Shown: in pieces, positions 39,643-48,991 of the stretch
How the letters are laid out: the number at the start of each line of letters is the position of its first letter
Numbering within the stretch: position 1 is the stretch's first letter
Assembly: GCF_001905825.1 (NCBI RefSeq)
Contig: NZ_LIVV01000004.1
Location: 557,687 to 621,686, forward strand
Direction of reading: 5' to 3'
DNA length: 64,000 nt
DNA from: Streptomyces sp. CB02009
GTDB taxonomy: Bacteria > Actinomycetota > Actinomycetes > Streptomycetales > Streptomycetaceae
The notes under the pieces: generated by a model
The model's input: only the letters and a program-made list of their open reading frames with translations
The model's database searches: none
Told to the model about the DNA's origin: nothing
Program-made: the position numbers and the translations under genes

Positions 39643-40059
39643 TCAGTCCTGGGTCGGGCCCGTCGCGTCGACCGGGCGGATGACCACCGCGTACTCCGGG
39701 GCGCCGGCCGGCTGCGGGCAGCGGGCGACCTGGGCGGCGATCTCCGTCACGCGCTCCAGGGACGCGCAGTCGAGGAGCCAGTAGCCGGCGACGACCTCCT
39801 TGGTCTCCGCGTAGGGGCCGTCGGTGACGACCGGCCTGCCGTCGCCGTCCACCGTCACGAAGCGGGTCGTGGACGGGGACGCGAGGCCCTGGGCGTCGAC
39901 CATCTCGCCCTTCGCCGCCAGCTCCTCGTTGATCGCGTTCATGTGCGCGAACATCGCCTTGAGGTCCGACTTGTTCCAGGCGGGGCTGCTGTCGGTGGCG
40001 TTGCCCGCCATGGCCTCGTAGTCGGCCTGACTGCCCTGCACCATCACCAGGTACTTCAT
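39643..40059 (-). CDS. YciI/DGPF-domain protein
   Basis: 138 aa. Starts M-K-Y-L-V-M-V-Q-G, has T-D-G-P-Y-A-E-T-K-E-V-V near 79 (the DGPF-type motif) and G-Y-W-L-L-D-C. Dimeric ferredoxin-like fold; such proteins are often linked to ECF41-type sigma factors, but none is adjacent. Biochemical role unknown. Divergent from the MarC-like gene. Confidence 0.88.
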   Translation of the reverse strand: MKYLVMVQGSQADYEAMAGNATDSSPAWNKSDLKAMFAHMNAINEELAAKGEMVDAQGLASPSTTRFVTVDGDGRPVVTDGPYAETKEVVAGYWLLDCASLERVTEIAAQVARCPQPAGAPEYAVVIRPVDATGPTQD

Positions 40060-40208
40060 GACGTCCTCCTCGCTCCTCGTCTGCGTTCTCGGCTTTCCGG
40101 GCGGACCGCCTCTCGCAGGACAGTCGGAGCGGCGGACCGGTTCTCGACACCGCGCCCGCGCCGGCCGGAAAAACGGGAGAAATCACCCGCCCGCACCATG
40201 ATTCCGGT

Positions 40209-40838
40209 GTGAACGCCTTCAGCTACTCCGCCGCCTTCATCACCTTCTTCTCCGTCGTCGGCCCCCCGAAGGTCCTCCTCGCCTTCGCCGGCCTCGCCCA
40301 GGTCCATCCCGTGAGCCAGATGCGGACCATCGCCCTCCTGTCGTCCGGCGCGGCCGTCCTCGTCGGCCTGGTCATGGGCATCACGGCCCCGTGGCTGCTG
40401 AACGTCTTCCACATCAGCACCGCGGCCCTCCAGCTCGCGGGCGGCGTCATCTTCTTCATCTACGCCGTCGGGCTCGTGCTCGGTCTCCACCTCGGCTCCA
40501 ACACCACCCACCAGGACTCCCCCGACCTGGTCAGCGGCGTACGCGAGCTGCTCATGCCGTACGTGGTGAGCCCGCTCGCCATGACGGCCGTGCTCATCGA
40601 GGCGGCCGCCCGCGACTCCTTCAGCTGGCGCTCGACGGTCGTCGGCGCGTACGTGTCCGTCATCGCGCTCGACCTGATCTGCGTCCTGCTGCTCGCCCGC
40701 GTCCTGCGGCGCACCCACCACGCCACGATCGAGCTCCTCGGCCGCCTGCTCGGCCTGCTGCTCGCGGCCGTCGGCGTGGACCTGGTCCTGGACGGCCTCT
40801 CGGAACTGGGCGTCCCGGGCCTGAACCTGCGCAAGTGA
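40209..40838 (+). CDS. MarC-family integral membrane protein
   Basis: 209 aa with six hydrophobic segments. Start F-S-Y-S-A-A-F-I-T-F-F-S-V-V-G-P-P and a mid P-Y-V-V-S-P-L-A repeat of the N-P/S-P signature are typical of MarC (UPF0056). Formerly linked to multiple antibiotic resistance, now of unknown transport function. GTG 40209. A tandem repeat follows the gene. Confidence 0.88.
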   Translation: MNAFSYSAAFITFFSVVGPPKVLLAFAGLAQVHPVSQMRTIALLSSGAAVLVGLVMGITAPWLLNVFHISTAALQLAGGVIFFIYAVGLVLGLHLGSNTTHQDSPDLVSGVRELLMPYVVSPLAMTAVLIEAAARDSFSWRSTVVGAYVSVIALDLICVLLLARVLRRTHHATIELLGRLLGLLLAAVGVDLVLDGLSELGVPGLNLRK

Positions 40839-40847
40839 CCGGACCGG

Positions 40848-40910
40848 ACCGAGGGGAGCGGACCGATCCGGGCCGAGGGGAGCGGACCGATCCGGGCCGA
40901 GGGGAGCGGG
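40848..40910. repeat. 24-bp tandem repeat, 2.6 copies
   Basis: Unit GCCGAGGGGAGCGGACCG plus ATCCGG starts at 40848 (first base A), 40872 and 40896. It fills the gap between the MarC-like and HTH_42 genes. Confidence 0.88.
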
Positions 40911-40925
40911 TACGGGGTGCAGGGC

Positions 40926-42137
40926 TCAGGCCCCCAACTCCCGCTCCAGCGGCGTTCGGAACCGCGGTGTCACCCGTACGTCCCCGATCCACCCGGCGAG
41001 CCGTTCCGCCTCCGCCTCGATCGCCCGCCCGGCCCCCGCGCCCACGTCCGCCAGGAGCCGGTGGACGATCTCGCCGTCCGGGCGCTGCGCCCAGCCGCCG
41101 ACGATCCGGCCGTCCCACCACACCGTCGGCCCGATGTTCCCGCTGCGGTCGTACAGCGCCGCCCGGTGCTCCGGGTCCAGGTACCAGTCGCGCGCCTGCC
41201 AGCCCATCGCCGTCGGATCGAGCGCGGGCAGCAGCGCCGCCCACGGCTCGGGTACCGACGCCCCTTCGGCCACGGGGTCGAGGTCGTCCGGCAGGACGAA
41301 GCCGGTCCCCTCGCCGAGGGTCACCGACCGCGCGCCGACGGCGGCGAGCGCCCCCCGCACGTCCGTCACCTTCCACCCCGTCCACCACTTCAGATCCGCC
41401 TCGGTGGCGGGCCCGCAGGCCCGCAGCCACCGCTGGATCAGCTCGGCCCGCGCCGCGGCCGGATCGAGCTGATCCACCGGTGGCTGCCCGGACGCCGGAC
41501 CGGCGGGGCGCGCCCAGCGGAACCGGCTGGACGTCCAGGTGCCCTGGGGCCGGCCCCGTACGATCCGCCCCGCCATGCCGAGCACGCGCAGCACCTGGCT
41601 GGCGACGGACTGGACGCCTTCCTGCCGCGTGCCCTTCCCGTACAGATACGTGGATCTCAACGCCGGTACGGCCCTGCCGAGTTCGGCCCCGGTCGCCTCG
41701 CCCCGCACGCCCAGCTCGGCGAGGACGAGCCGCTCGGTCTCCGCGAGCCACGCTGCGTCGAAGTCACTGCCGGCCGCCAAGTGCTGGACGAGCGTGCCCC
41801 GTTCGCGGACGGCGGCCGGGTCCGTCGTCGAGGTCTGGACGGCGGGGGCGAGCGCGGCGGGGAGGACGAAGACCGTGTGCCGCATGCCGTGCATCCGGAC
41901 CAGCGACCGGTCCTCGTACAGGGCCCGCTCGAGGTCCGCCACGGGCCCGGCGCTCCCGGCCAGCCGCGCTCCCACGGCGAGGAACACGCTCGCCGGGTCG
42001 GTCCCGTGCAGGGCGACCAGGGACCCCGCGACCTCCTCCGCCGATCCGGCCCGCGCACTTCCGGCCAGCAGATGCCGCACCCCGAGCCGCGCCCTGCGCT
42101 CGGCGGCGCCGATCGTCCTCGTCCTCGTCTCACCCAT
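40926..42137 (-). CDS. winged-helix DNA-binding domain protein (HTH_42/AlkZ superfamily)
   Basis: 403 aa from ATG 42137. Three tandem winged-helix units typical of the AlkZ/YcaQ superfamily, with C-terminal beta region (V-W-W-D-G-R-I-V-G-G-W). In DNA-crosslink glycosylases a Q-x-Q motif follows the first helices; the corresponding stretch here is A-L-H-G-T-D-P, so both Gln are missing. It is therefore more likely a non-glycosylase member. Possibly co-transcribed with the upstream hydrolase (16 bp gap). Confidence 0.8.
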   Translation of the reverse strand: MGETRTRTIGAAERRARLGVRHLLAGSARAGSAEEVAGSLVALHGTDPASVFLAVGARLAGSAGPVADLERALYEDRSLVRMHGMRHTVFVLPAALAPAVQTSTTDPAAVRERGTLVQHLAAGSDFDAAWLAETERLVLAELGVRGEATGAELGRAVPALRSTYLYGKGTRQEGVQSVASQVLRVLGMAGRIVRGRPQGTWTSSRFRWARPAGPASGQPPVDQLDPAAARAELIQRWLRACGPATEADLKWWTGWKVTDVRGALAAVGARSVTLGEGTGFVLPDDLDPVAEGASVPEPWAALLPALDPTAMGWQARDWYLDPEHRAALYDRSGNIGPTVWWDGRIVGGWAQRPDGEIVHRLLADVGAGAGRAIEAEAERLAGWIGDVRVTPRFRTPLERELGA

Positions 42138-42153
42138 GCGGCCAAGCATGGCC

Positions 42154-42987
42154 TCACACACCGACCGGGACGAGGAAATCCGTCACGGTCTCCACGAACT
42201 CGTCCTCCTTCTCGAAGAAGACGACATGGCCGGCGTCGATCTCCGCGTACGTGCTGCCGCCGATCGCCGCGTGCAGCTCCCGGCTGTTCTCCACCGGGAC
42301 GGTGGCGTCCTGCGCGCAGCCCACGACCAGCGTCGGCGCCGTGATCCGCGGCAGCAGCGCCCGGATGTCGACCTCCAGGTCGAGCGCCACGTGCCGCAGG
42401 GTGCCCGGGGTGGGCGGCATGTTCGGGATGAGCGCCTCGACGCCCTCGCGGCCGACGGAGTTGAGGAACCCGCGGCTGAACCCGGTCATCGTGACGCTCC
42501 GCCCGAAACCGGCCGGGTCGAACTCGCCGAGCCGCTGCCAGAGCGTGAACAGGTTCCGCAGGTACTCGTCGCCCCCGGTGTACGCCCATCCGGCGACCAG
42601 GACGAGCCGGTGGACCAGGTCGGGGCGGAGGGCGGCGACCGCCGCCGAGACCGGGGAGCCCATGGAGAAGCCGAGCAGGTCGACGGGCCCGGTGCCCGCG
42701 TCCTCGATCACCGCGATCACCTGCGCGGCGAGCGACTCGACGGTCAGCGGACCGCCGTCGTCGACGGTCCGGTCGGCACCCGACAGGTCCAGGGTGATGA
42801 CCGTACGGCCTGCGGCGAAACGCGGCGCGGTGCCAACCCAGTTGACGACGGCGCCACCGGATCCGGTGCCGTGGACGAGGAGCAGCGCGGGCCCGTCGCC
42901 CGAGCCCTCGACGTCGTAGCGGACGAGGGCGTCGCCGACGGCGACGATGCCGCTGGTGCTGGTGGTTACGGCGGTGGCGGTGGACAT
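42154..42987 (-). CDS. alpha/beta-fold hydrolase
   Basis: 277 aa from ATG 42987, which follows GGAG 8 bp upstream. Oxyanion loop V-H-G-T-G-S-G near 38-44, nucleophile S108 in G-F-S-M-G-S, Asp in G-C-A-Q-D-A-T-V and His in D-A-G-H-V-V. Intact catalytic triad; haloperoxidase/esterase-like, substrate unknown. Divergent from the XRE regulator at 43241, its probable regulator. Confidence 0.88.
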   Translation of the reverse strand: MSTATAVTTSTSGIVAVGDALVRYDVEGSGDGPALLLVHGTGSGGAVVNWVGTAPRFAAGRTVITLDLSGADRTVDDGGPLTVESLAAQVIAVIEDAGTGPVDLLGFSMGSPVSAAVAALRPDLVHRLVLVAGWAYTGGDEYLRNLFTLWQRLGEFDPAGFGRSVTMTGFSRGFLNSVGREGVEALIPNMPPTPGTLRHVALDLEVDIRALLPRITAPTLVVGCAQDATVPVENSRELHAAIGGSTYAEIDAGHVVFFEKEDEFVETVTDFLVPVGV

Positions 42988-43240
42988 GAGGATGCTCCAG
43001 GGAGGCTCGGGACGGGGTGTGTGTCGTTGTTGACCGACACCCCGAACTCTGCCGCCCGCCGGAAGCGGGCGGGAGAGCCCTTCCGACCCTGGGACCGGCA
43101 GTCCCTGGATGGCCCCGGGGAGACGTGCGACGGTGGAGCCCGGCCTGCCGGAGGGCCCGCGGAGACGCGTACGGATCGAGCCCGGCTGCCGGAAGACCCC
43201 TGGGACGTGCTGGGCGGAGGCCCGGAAGGATGATGACCGC

Positions 43241-44089
43241 ATGACGACGATCGACCGCCGCGAACTCGCCGACTTCCTCCGCCGTACCCGCGACCGGGTC
43301 CGTCCGCAGGACGCGGGTCTCCCGGTCGGACCCAGGCGCCGTACGCCCGGGCTGCGCCGCGAGGAGGTCGCCCAGCTGGCCGGGATGTCCGCCGACTACT
43401 ACATCCGCCTGGAGCAGGCCCCCGGCCCGCAGCCCTCGCCGCAGATGCTCGCCGCGCTCGCCCGCGCGCTGCGGCTCGACACCGACGAGCGCGACCACCT
43501 GCACCTTCTGGCGGGCCACCGCCCGCCGGCGGGCCCCATGGCCGGCGACCACGTCTCGCCCGGCCTGCTGCACCTCCTCGACCAGCTGCGGACGACGCCC
43601 GCACAGGTCCTGAGCGACCTGGGGGACGTACTCGCGCAGAACGACATGGCCCGCGCGCTGCTCGGCGGGGTGTGCACGGTGTCGGAGCACGGCCGGAACG
43701 TGGTGTGGCGCTGGTTCGCCGACCCGGAGGCCCGGACGGCGTACCCGGCCGAGGAGCACGCGTACCAGAGTCGCCTCCATGTCGCTGATCTGCGCGCGGC
43801 GTTCGGCCGCCGCTCGGGCGATCCGGCGGTGACCCGGCTGGTGGAGCGGCTGCGCGGGGCGAGCGAGGAGTTCGCGGAGCTGTGGGAGCGGCACGAGGTG
43901 GCGGTCCGCCGGCACAACCGGATGCGGGTCATGCACCCGGTGATCGGACCGGTGGACCTGGACTGCCAGGTGCTGCTCGCCCCGGAGGGCGAGCAGCGGC
44001 TCGTCCTGTTCACCCCGCCGCCGGGCACGGACGCGGGGGAGCGGCTCGCGCTGCTGGGTGTGGTGGGCACGGAGCAGTTCACGAAGTGA
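43241..44089 (+). CDS. XRE-family regulator with MmyB-like ligand domain
   Basis: 282 aa. N-terminal HTH_31/XRE domain (~5-90; R-R-E-E-V-A-Q-L-A-G-M-S-A-D-Y-Y, then L-E-Q-A-P-G-P-Q-P-S). The C-terminal MmyB-like PAS-type ligand domain ends V-V-G-T-E-Q-F. Such regulators sit beside single oxidoreductase or hydrolase genes; here the divergent alpha/beta hydrolase across a 253-bp gap. ATG 43241 follows GGAAGGA. Confidence 0.92.
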   Translation: MTTIDRRELADFLRRTRDRVRPQDAGLPVGPRRRTPGLRREEVAQLAGMSADYYIRLEQAPGPQPSPQMLAALARALRLDTDERDHLHLLAGHRPPAGPMAGDHVSPGLLHLLDQLRTTPAQVLSDLGDVLAQNDMARALLGGVCTVSEHGRNVVWRWFADPEARTAYPAEEHAYQSRLHVADLRAAFGRRSGDPAVTRLVERLRGASEEFAELWERHEVAVRRHNRMRVMHPVIGPVDLDCQVLLAPEGEQRLVLFTPPPGTDAGERLALLGVVGTEQFTK

Positions 44090-44164
44090 TGGTGGAGTGG
44101 AACGACGGATCAGTCGGCGGCGGATCCCGCTGACTGATCTCGTCGTACCGGCCGGCGAGGAACG

Positions 44165-45223
44165 CTACCCGGCCGCCCGCTCCTCCAACGGCCTCCGTCG
44201 CAGCGCCGGCTGGGTGAGGAACGGCGGCTGCCAGGCGCCGTCCGCGCGGTAGAGGTCCGTGCCCGGCGGCACGATCGCGTCGATCCGGTCCAGGACCTCG
44301 TCCGTGAGGACGACGGGCGCGCCCTTCAGCAGCCCCTCCAGCTGCTCCATCGTCCGCGGCCCGATGATGACGGAGGTCACGGCCGGGTGCGCGGCGGCGA
44401 AGGCGAGGGCGAGCTCGGGCAGGGAGCAGCCCATCTCGTCGGCGAGGGCGACGAACTCCTCGACGGCGTCGAGCTTGGCGGCGTTGCCGGGGATCGTGGG
44501 GTCGAAGCGGTGCGGGGTGAGCGCGGCGCGCCCGCGGGTCAGATCGATCGGCTGCCCCTTGCGGTACGAGCCGCTGAGGAAGCCGGAGGCGAGCGGGGAC
44601 CAGGTCAGGACGCCCATCCCGTAGCGCTGGGCGACGGGCAGGACGGAGGCCTCGATCCCCCGCGCGAGCAGCGAGTACGGCGGCTGCTCGGAGCGGAAGC
44701 GGCGCAGGCCGCGCCGTTCGGCGACGGCGTGCGCCTCGACGATCTGCTCGGCGGGGAAGGTGGAGCAGCCGAACGCCCGGATCTTGCCCTGGCCGACGAG
44801 GTCACCGAGGACGTCGAGGGTCTCCTCGATGTCCGTGCGGTGGTCGGGGCGGTGGACCTGGTAGAGGTCGATCCAGTCGGTGCCGAGCCGTTTGAGGCTG
44901 TTCTCCACGGCCCGGGTGATCCAACGGCGGGAGAGGCCGCCCCGGTTGGGGCCCTCGCCGCCGACGGGGAAGTACACCTTGGTGGCGAGGACGGTCGCCT
45001 CCCGCCGGCTGGAGTCGCGCAGGGCCTTGCCGACGATCTCCTCGGACTCGCCCGAGGAGTACATGTCGGCGGTGTCCACGAAGTTGATGCCCTGGTCGAG
45101 GGCGGCATGGATGACGCGTACGGAGTCCGCGTGGTCAGGATTGCCGACGGCTCCGAACATCATCGTGCCGAGGCAGTACGTACTTACTTCGAACCCGGTC
45201 CCGCCGAGTACCCGATAGCGCAT
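44165..45223 (-). CDS. aldo/keto reductase
   Basis: 352 aa TIM-barrel NADPH reductase. Catalytic tetrad D50, Y55, K82 and H124 all present (D-T-A-D-M-Y, T-K-V-Y, Y-Q-V-H-R-P-D). Related to the YghZ/Kv-beta-like AKR group. Last gene of a probable operon with the upstream hydrolase (9-bp gap) and the ArsR-like regulator. Substrate unknown. Confidence 0.93.
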   Translation of the reverse strand: MRYRVLGGTGFEVSTYCLGTMMFGAVGNPDHADSVRVIHAALDQGINFVDTADMYSSGESEEIVGKALRDSSRREATVLATKVYFPVGGEGPNRGGLSRRWITRAVENSLKRLGTDWIDLYQVHRPDHRTDIEETLDVLGDLVGQGKIRAFGCSTFPAEQIVEAHAVAERRGLRRFRSEQPPYSLLARGIEASVLPVAQRYGMGVLTWSPLASGFLSGSYRKGQPIDLTRGRAALTPHRFDPTIPGNAAKLDAVEEFVALADEMGCSLPELALAFAAAHPAVTSVIIGPRTMEQLEGLLKGAPVVLTDEVLDRIDAIVPPGTDLYRADGAWQPPFLTQPALRRRPLEERAAG

Positions 45224-45232
45224 GCGCGCACT

Positions 45233-46210
45233 CTAGGAAGTGGAGTGCACTCCAAGGCAAGCGTCTGTGTGCCGAGCGCAGGCGGAGCCGCCGTCCGCGA
45301 GGAAGTCGACGATCAGCCGGTGGAGGACGCCGGGCTGCTCCAGGTGTACGTCGTGGCCGGTGCCGGGCAGGCTGGTGCCGTGCAGCGCCGGCTGCCGGCG
45401 GACCATCTCCGCGTACTCCTCGGCACCGATGATCCCGCCGTGTTCGCCCTGGCCGAGGACCACGAGGGTGGGGCAGGCGAGGGCGGTCCACTCGTCCCAG
45501 AAGGCGCGGGTGGCGTTCTCGTCGAGGGACCGGACCATGACCTCGGGGTCGAAGCGTGGCCACAGCCCGTCGGCGCGCTCCTCGAGCCCGGCCGCCCAGC
45601 CCTCGCCCACGGCGTCGGTGCCGCCGCCGAGGTAGGCGACGGCCGCCGCGCGGGAGGGGAACGGCACCGGCCAGGCCCGCAGCCAGCCGCCGATCTGCTC
45701 CTGGACGCCGGGCTTCGCGCCGTCGGGCCCGGCCTCGACGAGGACGAGAGCGCGCGGCAGCTCGGGGTGGGCGGCGGCGGTGAGGAGAGCGGTGCTGCCG
45801 CCCAAGGACTGTCCAATCAACACGGGCCGTTCGAGACCGAGTTGTTCGATGACGGCGACGGCGTCGGCGACGTACGCGGCCCGCGAGACGTCTCCGTCGG
45901 AGGGGTTCCGGTCGCTGCCGCCGTGCCCGCGCTGGTCGAGGGCGACGACACGGTGGCCGGAGTCCCGGAGCAGCCGGGCCGTCGCGTCCCACTCCCCGGC
46001 GTGCCCGGCGAGCCCGTGGAGCAGAAGGACGTCACCCCGGAAGCCACCCTGGTCCCCCCGGAAGCCCCCCTGCTCGCCCCGGTCACTCTGTTCGCCCCGG
46101 TCACTCTGCTCACCCGGCTCGCCCGGCCGGCCCCAGTCGCGACACGAGAGCCGCACGCCGTCACGGACCACGAACCGCTCTGACCAGGAGGGACTGGAGG
46201 AAGATGTCAT
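45233..46210 (-). CDS. alpha/beta-fold hydrolase with repeat insertion
   Basis: About 325 aa. Oxyanion L-L-H-G-L-A-G-H near 63-70, D-Q-R-G-H-G-G-S, nucleophile in I-G-Q-S-L-G-G, Asp in V-L-G-Q-G-E-H region and His in G-T-G-H-D-V. Residues ~34-60 carry two G-E-Q-S-D-R and two G-x-Q-G-G-F-R repeats inserted between the first strands. The start is uncertain: GGAGGG lies too close to ATG 46210, so a downstream GTG near 46173 may be used. In operon with the AKR gene. Confidence 0.8.
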   Translation of the reverse strand: MTSSSSPSWSERFVVRDGVRLSCRDWGRPGEPGEQSDRGEQSDRGEQGGFRGDQGGFRGDVLLLHGLAGHAGEWDATARLLRDSGHRVVALDQRGHGGSDRNPSDGDVSRAAYVADAVAVIEQLGLERPVLIGQSLGGSTALLTAAAHPELPRALVLVEAGPDGAKPGVQEQIGGWLRAWPVPFPSRAAAVAYLGGGTDAVGEGWAAGLEERADGLWPRFDPEVMVRSLDENATRAFWDEWTALACPTLVVLGQGEHGGIIGAEEYAEMVRRQPALHGTSLPGTGHDVHLEQPGVLHRLIVDFLADGGSACARHTDACLGVHSTS

Positions 46211-46224
46211 CCCTCCATGATCCC

Positions 46225-47208
46225 TTACGGGTTCAGGAGCTGATCGGCGACGGCCGTACGGGCGTAGAGGACGGAGCGTCCGCTGCGGTGGGCGGTGACG
46301 AGGCCGGCGTTGCGCAGGGCGATGAGGTGCTGGGAGACGCCGGCGGCGGACAGGCCGCAGTGGGAGGCGAGTTGGGTGGTCGACGCGGGGGTGTCGAGCT
46401 CGGTGAGCAGCAGCGTGCGGGAACGCCCGAGGACGGCGGCGACGGCCTCGGTGGCGTCGGCGGTACGGGGTTCCCACACGGCGCCGAAACCGCGGGCCGG
46501 GTAGGCGAGTTGAGGCGGGTCGGGGTGGACGGACCGGGTGAGGACCCGGGGCCAGGCGAACACGGAGGGGACCAGCAGCAGCCCGGACCCGGCCTGGTCG
46601 CGGCTGAGCGCGCAGTGCCGCCGTACGAGCCGCAGGGTGCCGTCGTCCCACCGCACGGTCTCGTGGAGCTCGCTCAGCACCCGCGCCGAACCGTGCTCGG
46701 CGACCTGCCGGGCCCGATGGAAGACGTCGGCCTCCAGGACGTGCTGGATCCGGGCCCAGTACGGGGCGAGGGCGAGCTCCCAGTAGGCCTCGATCTCGTC
46801 GACGACCTTGCGGAGAACGGCGGGAGGGTCGTCGTGCAGCAGCCTGATCCGGTCGCGGTGTTCACCTCCCGCCAAGGTGCGGAGATCGTCCCGGACCTGC
46901 TCGGCGGGCGTACGGAGAACGGCGTCGAGCTCGGTGCCGAGGGTGGGGAAGGGGCCGCCCGGGGTGGGGTTGAGGAAGTCGGCGAGGTAGCCGTGGGCGG
47001 GCACGAGCGCGGCGAGCCACCCGCGATCGAGCCCGGCCCGCACGATCCGGGGCCGGACCTGGGAGACCCAGCGCCGATGGGGCCCGGAGTCGGGACGACC
47101 GACGAGGACGCGGTAGCTGGTGACGACCTCCCACATGGGGGAGACGGCGAAACGGGTCTGGGCGAGGTCGGCGGCGGAGAAGCTGAGCCCGGATTCCAAG
47201 AGGTCCAC
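46225..47208 (-). CDS. ArsR-type winged-helix regulator with DUF5937-like N-terminus
   Basis: 327 aa. The N-terminal ~230 residues are the DUF5937-like region found in actinobacterial regulators; the C-terminal ~85 form an ArsR HTH (T-T-Q-L-A-S-H-C-G-L-S-A-A-G-V-S-Q-H-L). No metal-binding Cys pair is seen, so it is not a typical metalloregulator. GTG 47208. Stop is 14 bp before the hydrolase start on the same strand and it is divergent from the MFS gene, so it may control both. Confidence 0.85.
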   Translation of the reverse strand: MDLLESGLSFSAADLAQTRFAVSPMWEVVTSYRVLVGRPDSGPHRRWVSQVRPRIVRAGLDRGWLAALVPAHGYLADFLNPTPGGPFPTLGTELDAVLRTPAEQVRDDLRTLAGGEHRDRIRLLHDDPPAVLRKVVDEIEAYWELALAPYWARIQHVLEADVFHRARQVAEHGSARVLSELHETVRWDDGTLRLVRRHCALSRDQAGSGLLLVPSVFAWPRVLTRSVHPDPPQLAYPARGFGAVWEPRTADATEAVAAVLGRSRTLLLTELDTPASTTQLASHCGLSAAGVSQHLIALRNAGLVTAHRSGRSVLYARTAVADQLLNP

Positions 47209-47256
47209 GTCCTAGAGTCGGCGGAGTCGGCTGGTGCGGCGGGTGCGCCTGGACCG

Positions 47257-47300
47257 GCAGGTCCAACGGGTCCAACGGGTCCAGCAGGTCCAACAGGTCG
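47257..47300. repeat. 9-bp tandem repeat between divergent genes
   Basis: Five or so copies of GGTCCAACG/GGTCCAGCA-type units occupy the gap between the ArsR-like and MFS genes. An open frame through it would encode a collagen-like G-P-V/G-P-A repeat, judged non-coding. Confidence 0.75.
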
Positions 47301-47382
47301 AGCGGAGTCAGACCCACCCCCATTGGATTCGGCCACAGCTTAATCAATGGAGACGGAGACGCGGCGGGGGCAATCTCGGCGC

Positions 47383-48620
47383 ATGCCCCCACTCACTGCC
47401 TCCTCGCCCGTCCCGTCCTCGTTCCGCGACCTGCCGTCCGTCGTGTGGACGATCTTCGCGGGAACGATCGTCAACCGGCTCGGCTACCTCGTGACGCCGT
47501 TCCTGGTCTTCTTCCTGGCCGCGCGCGGAGTGACGGGAGCGGAGACCTCGTACGTCCTGGGCGCCCTGGGCGCGGGCAACCTCCTGGGCCCGGCCGTCGG
47601 CGGCATCCTGGCCGACCGGATCGGGCGCCGCCCGACGATGCTGATCGGCCTGATCGGGGCGTCGGCGGCGCAGGGCGCGCTGTTCCTGGCCCCCGGCGTG
47701 TGGACGATGGCGGCGGCGGCGCTGCTGATCAGCGCGGCGGGCAGCACGGTGTCGCCGGCGGCGTACGCGCTGCTCGCGGACGCGGTGGACAGCGAGCGGC
47801 GCCGCCGCGCGTACGCCTTGTTCGGCTGGGGGGTGAACATCGGCACGGCGGTGGCGGGAGTCCTCGGCGGCTACCTGGCCGCGCGGGGCTACTGGCTGCT
47901 CTTCGTGGTGGACGCGGGGTCGATGCTGGCGTACGCGCTGGTGGTGGCGGTCCGCCTGAAGGACCCCAAGGGCGCGAGGACCACGGACGACCAGGTCGGG
48001 GAGGCCCAGGAGAAGAAGGACGGCATCGGCTACGGAGTGGTCTTCCGGGACCGCCTGGCCCTGCTCCTGCTGCCGCTCTTCGGAGTGCAGCTCTTCGTGT
48101 ACTCGCTGACCGAGGTGGCGCTGCCGCTCGCGGTCCACGACAGCGGCCTGTCGCCGGCGGTGTACGGGGCGATGGCGGCGGTCAACGCGATCCTGGTGGT
48201 GGCGCTGCAGCCGTTCGCGACGGCGCGGCTGTCGAGGTTCCCGCAGCTGGCGGTGCAGGGCGCGGGCGGCACGCTGATCGCGGGCGGAGTGGCACTGACC
48301 GGACTGGCGGACGGCGTCGTCGGCTACACGGTGTCGGTCGTGGTCTGGTCCCTGGGCGAGGTGGTGGTGGCGGGCATCGCCGCGGGCGTGGTCGCCAACC
48401 TGGCCCCGGCCCACGCACGGGGCCGCTACCAGGGCGCCTTCAGCTGGACGTGGGGCCTCGCGCGCTTCGCGGCGCTGACGCTGGGGGTGGCGATGTACAC
48501 GAGCTGGGTCCGTCGGCGCTGTGGTGGACGGCCCTGGTGGCGGGCACCGCCGCGGCGGTGGCCACGGCGGCGCTGACGGCGAGGGTGAACGCCCGCACGG
48601 CCCACGAACTGGCGGCGTGA
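47383..48620 (+). pseudogene. MFS transporter with apparent C-terminal frameshift
   Basis: Drug-exporter-type 12-TMS MFS protein (motif A A-D-R-I-G-R-R-P near 73). The frame from ATG 47383 (or 47347) runs to a stop at 48576 with a nonsense end (R-R-R-C-G-G-R-P-W-W-R). The sequence after about 48505 in the next frame gives the expected final helix (A-L-W-W-T-A-L-V-A-G-T-A-A) to a stop at 48620. One base (probably C in AGCCTGGG) appears missing at 48501-48507. Either a real truncation of the last helix or a sequence error. Confidence 0.75.
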
Positions 48621-48630
48621 GGCCGGGGGG

Positions 48631-48840
48631 CTACTTCCCCTCGGCGAGGGTGTGGGCCACGAGCGCGTTCGCGTGCCCGTGGCCCAGCCCGTGCTCGGCC
48701 TTCAGCCAGGAGACGAGCTCCATGTGCTTGGTGAGCGGCGAGGAACGGATGAGCTCCTGCCACTCGGAGATCGGCCGGCCGTACTTCTTCTCGATGGAGG
48801 GGAAGTAGCTGGCGGGTCCTTTGACGACGTTCTCGGCCAT
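48631..48840 (-). CDS. DUF4287 domain protein
   Basis: 69 aa from ATG 48840. Whole-length DUF4287: A-S-Y-F-P-S-I-E-K-K-Y-G-R-P-I-S-E-W near 11-28 and H-G-L-G-H-G-H-A-N-A-L-V near 51-62. Widespread in actinobacteria, function unknown; sometimes fused to DUF5655 DNA-binding-like domains. Convergent with the frameshifted MFS gene. Confidence 0.88.
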   Translation of the reverse strand: MAENVVKGPASYFPSIEKKYGRPISEWQELIRSSPLTKHMELVSWLKAEHGLGHGHANALVAHTLAEGK

Positions 48841-48991
48841 GGGGAGTCTCCGAAGTGGCGGTAGCGGACGGGCGGGGCGGTAGACGTGGGTGCGGGGGGC
48901 GGGGGCGGGCAACGACATCCACGCGCCGCCCTCTCCGCACCCACGCCTATGAAGACCCCCACCCCACCGAAAACTCATCGGCTCCGCAGAA

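Noticed and set aside
46674..47336. Collagen-like (G-P-V/G-P-A) open frame on the minus strand
   Set aside because: It comes from a 9-bp DNA repeat in an intergenic gap and then runs out of frame through the ArsR-like gene.
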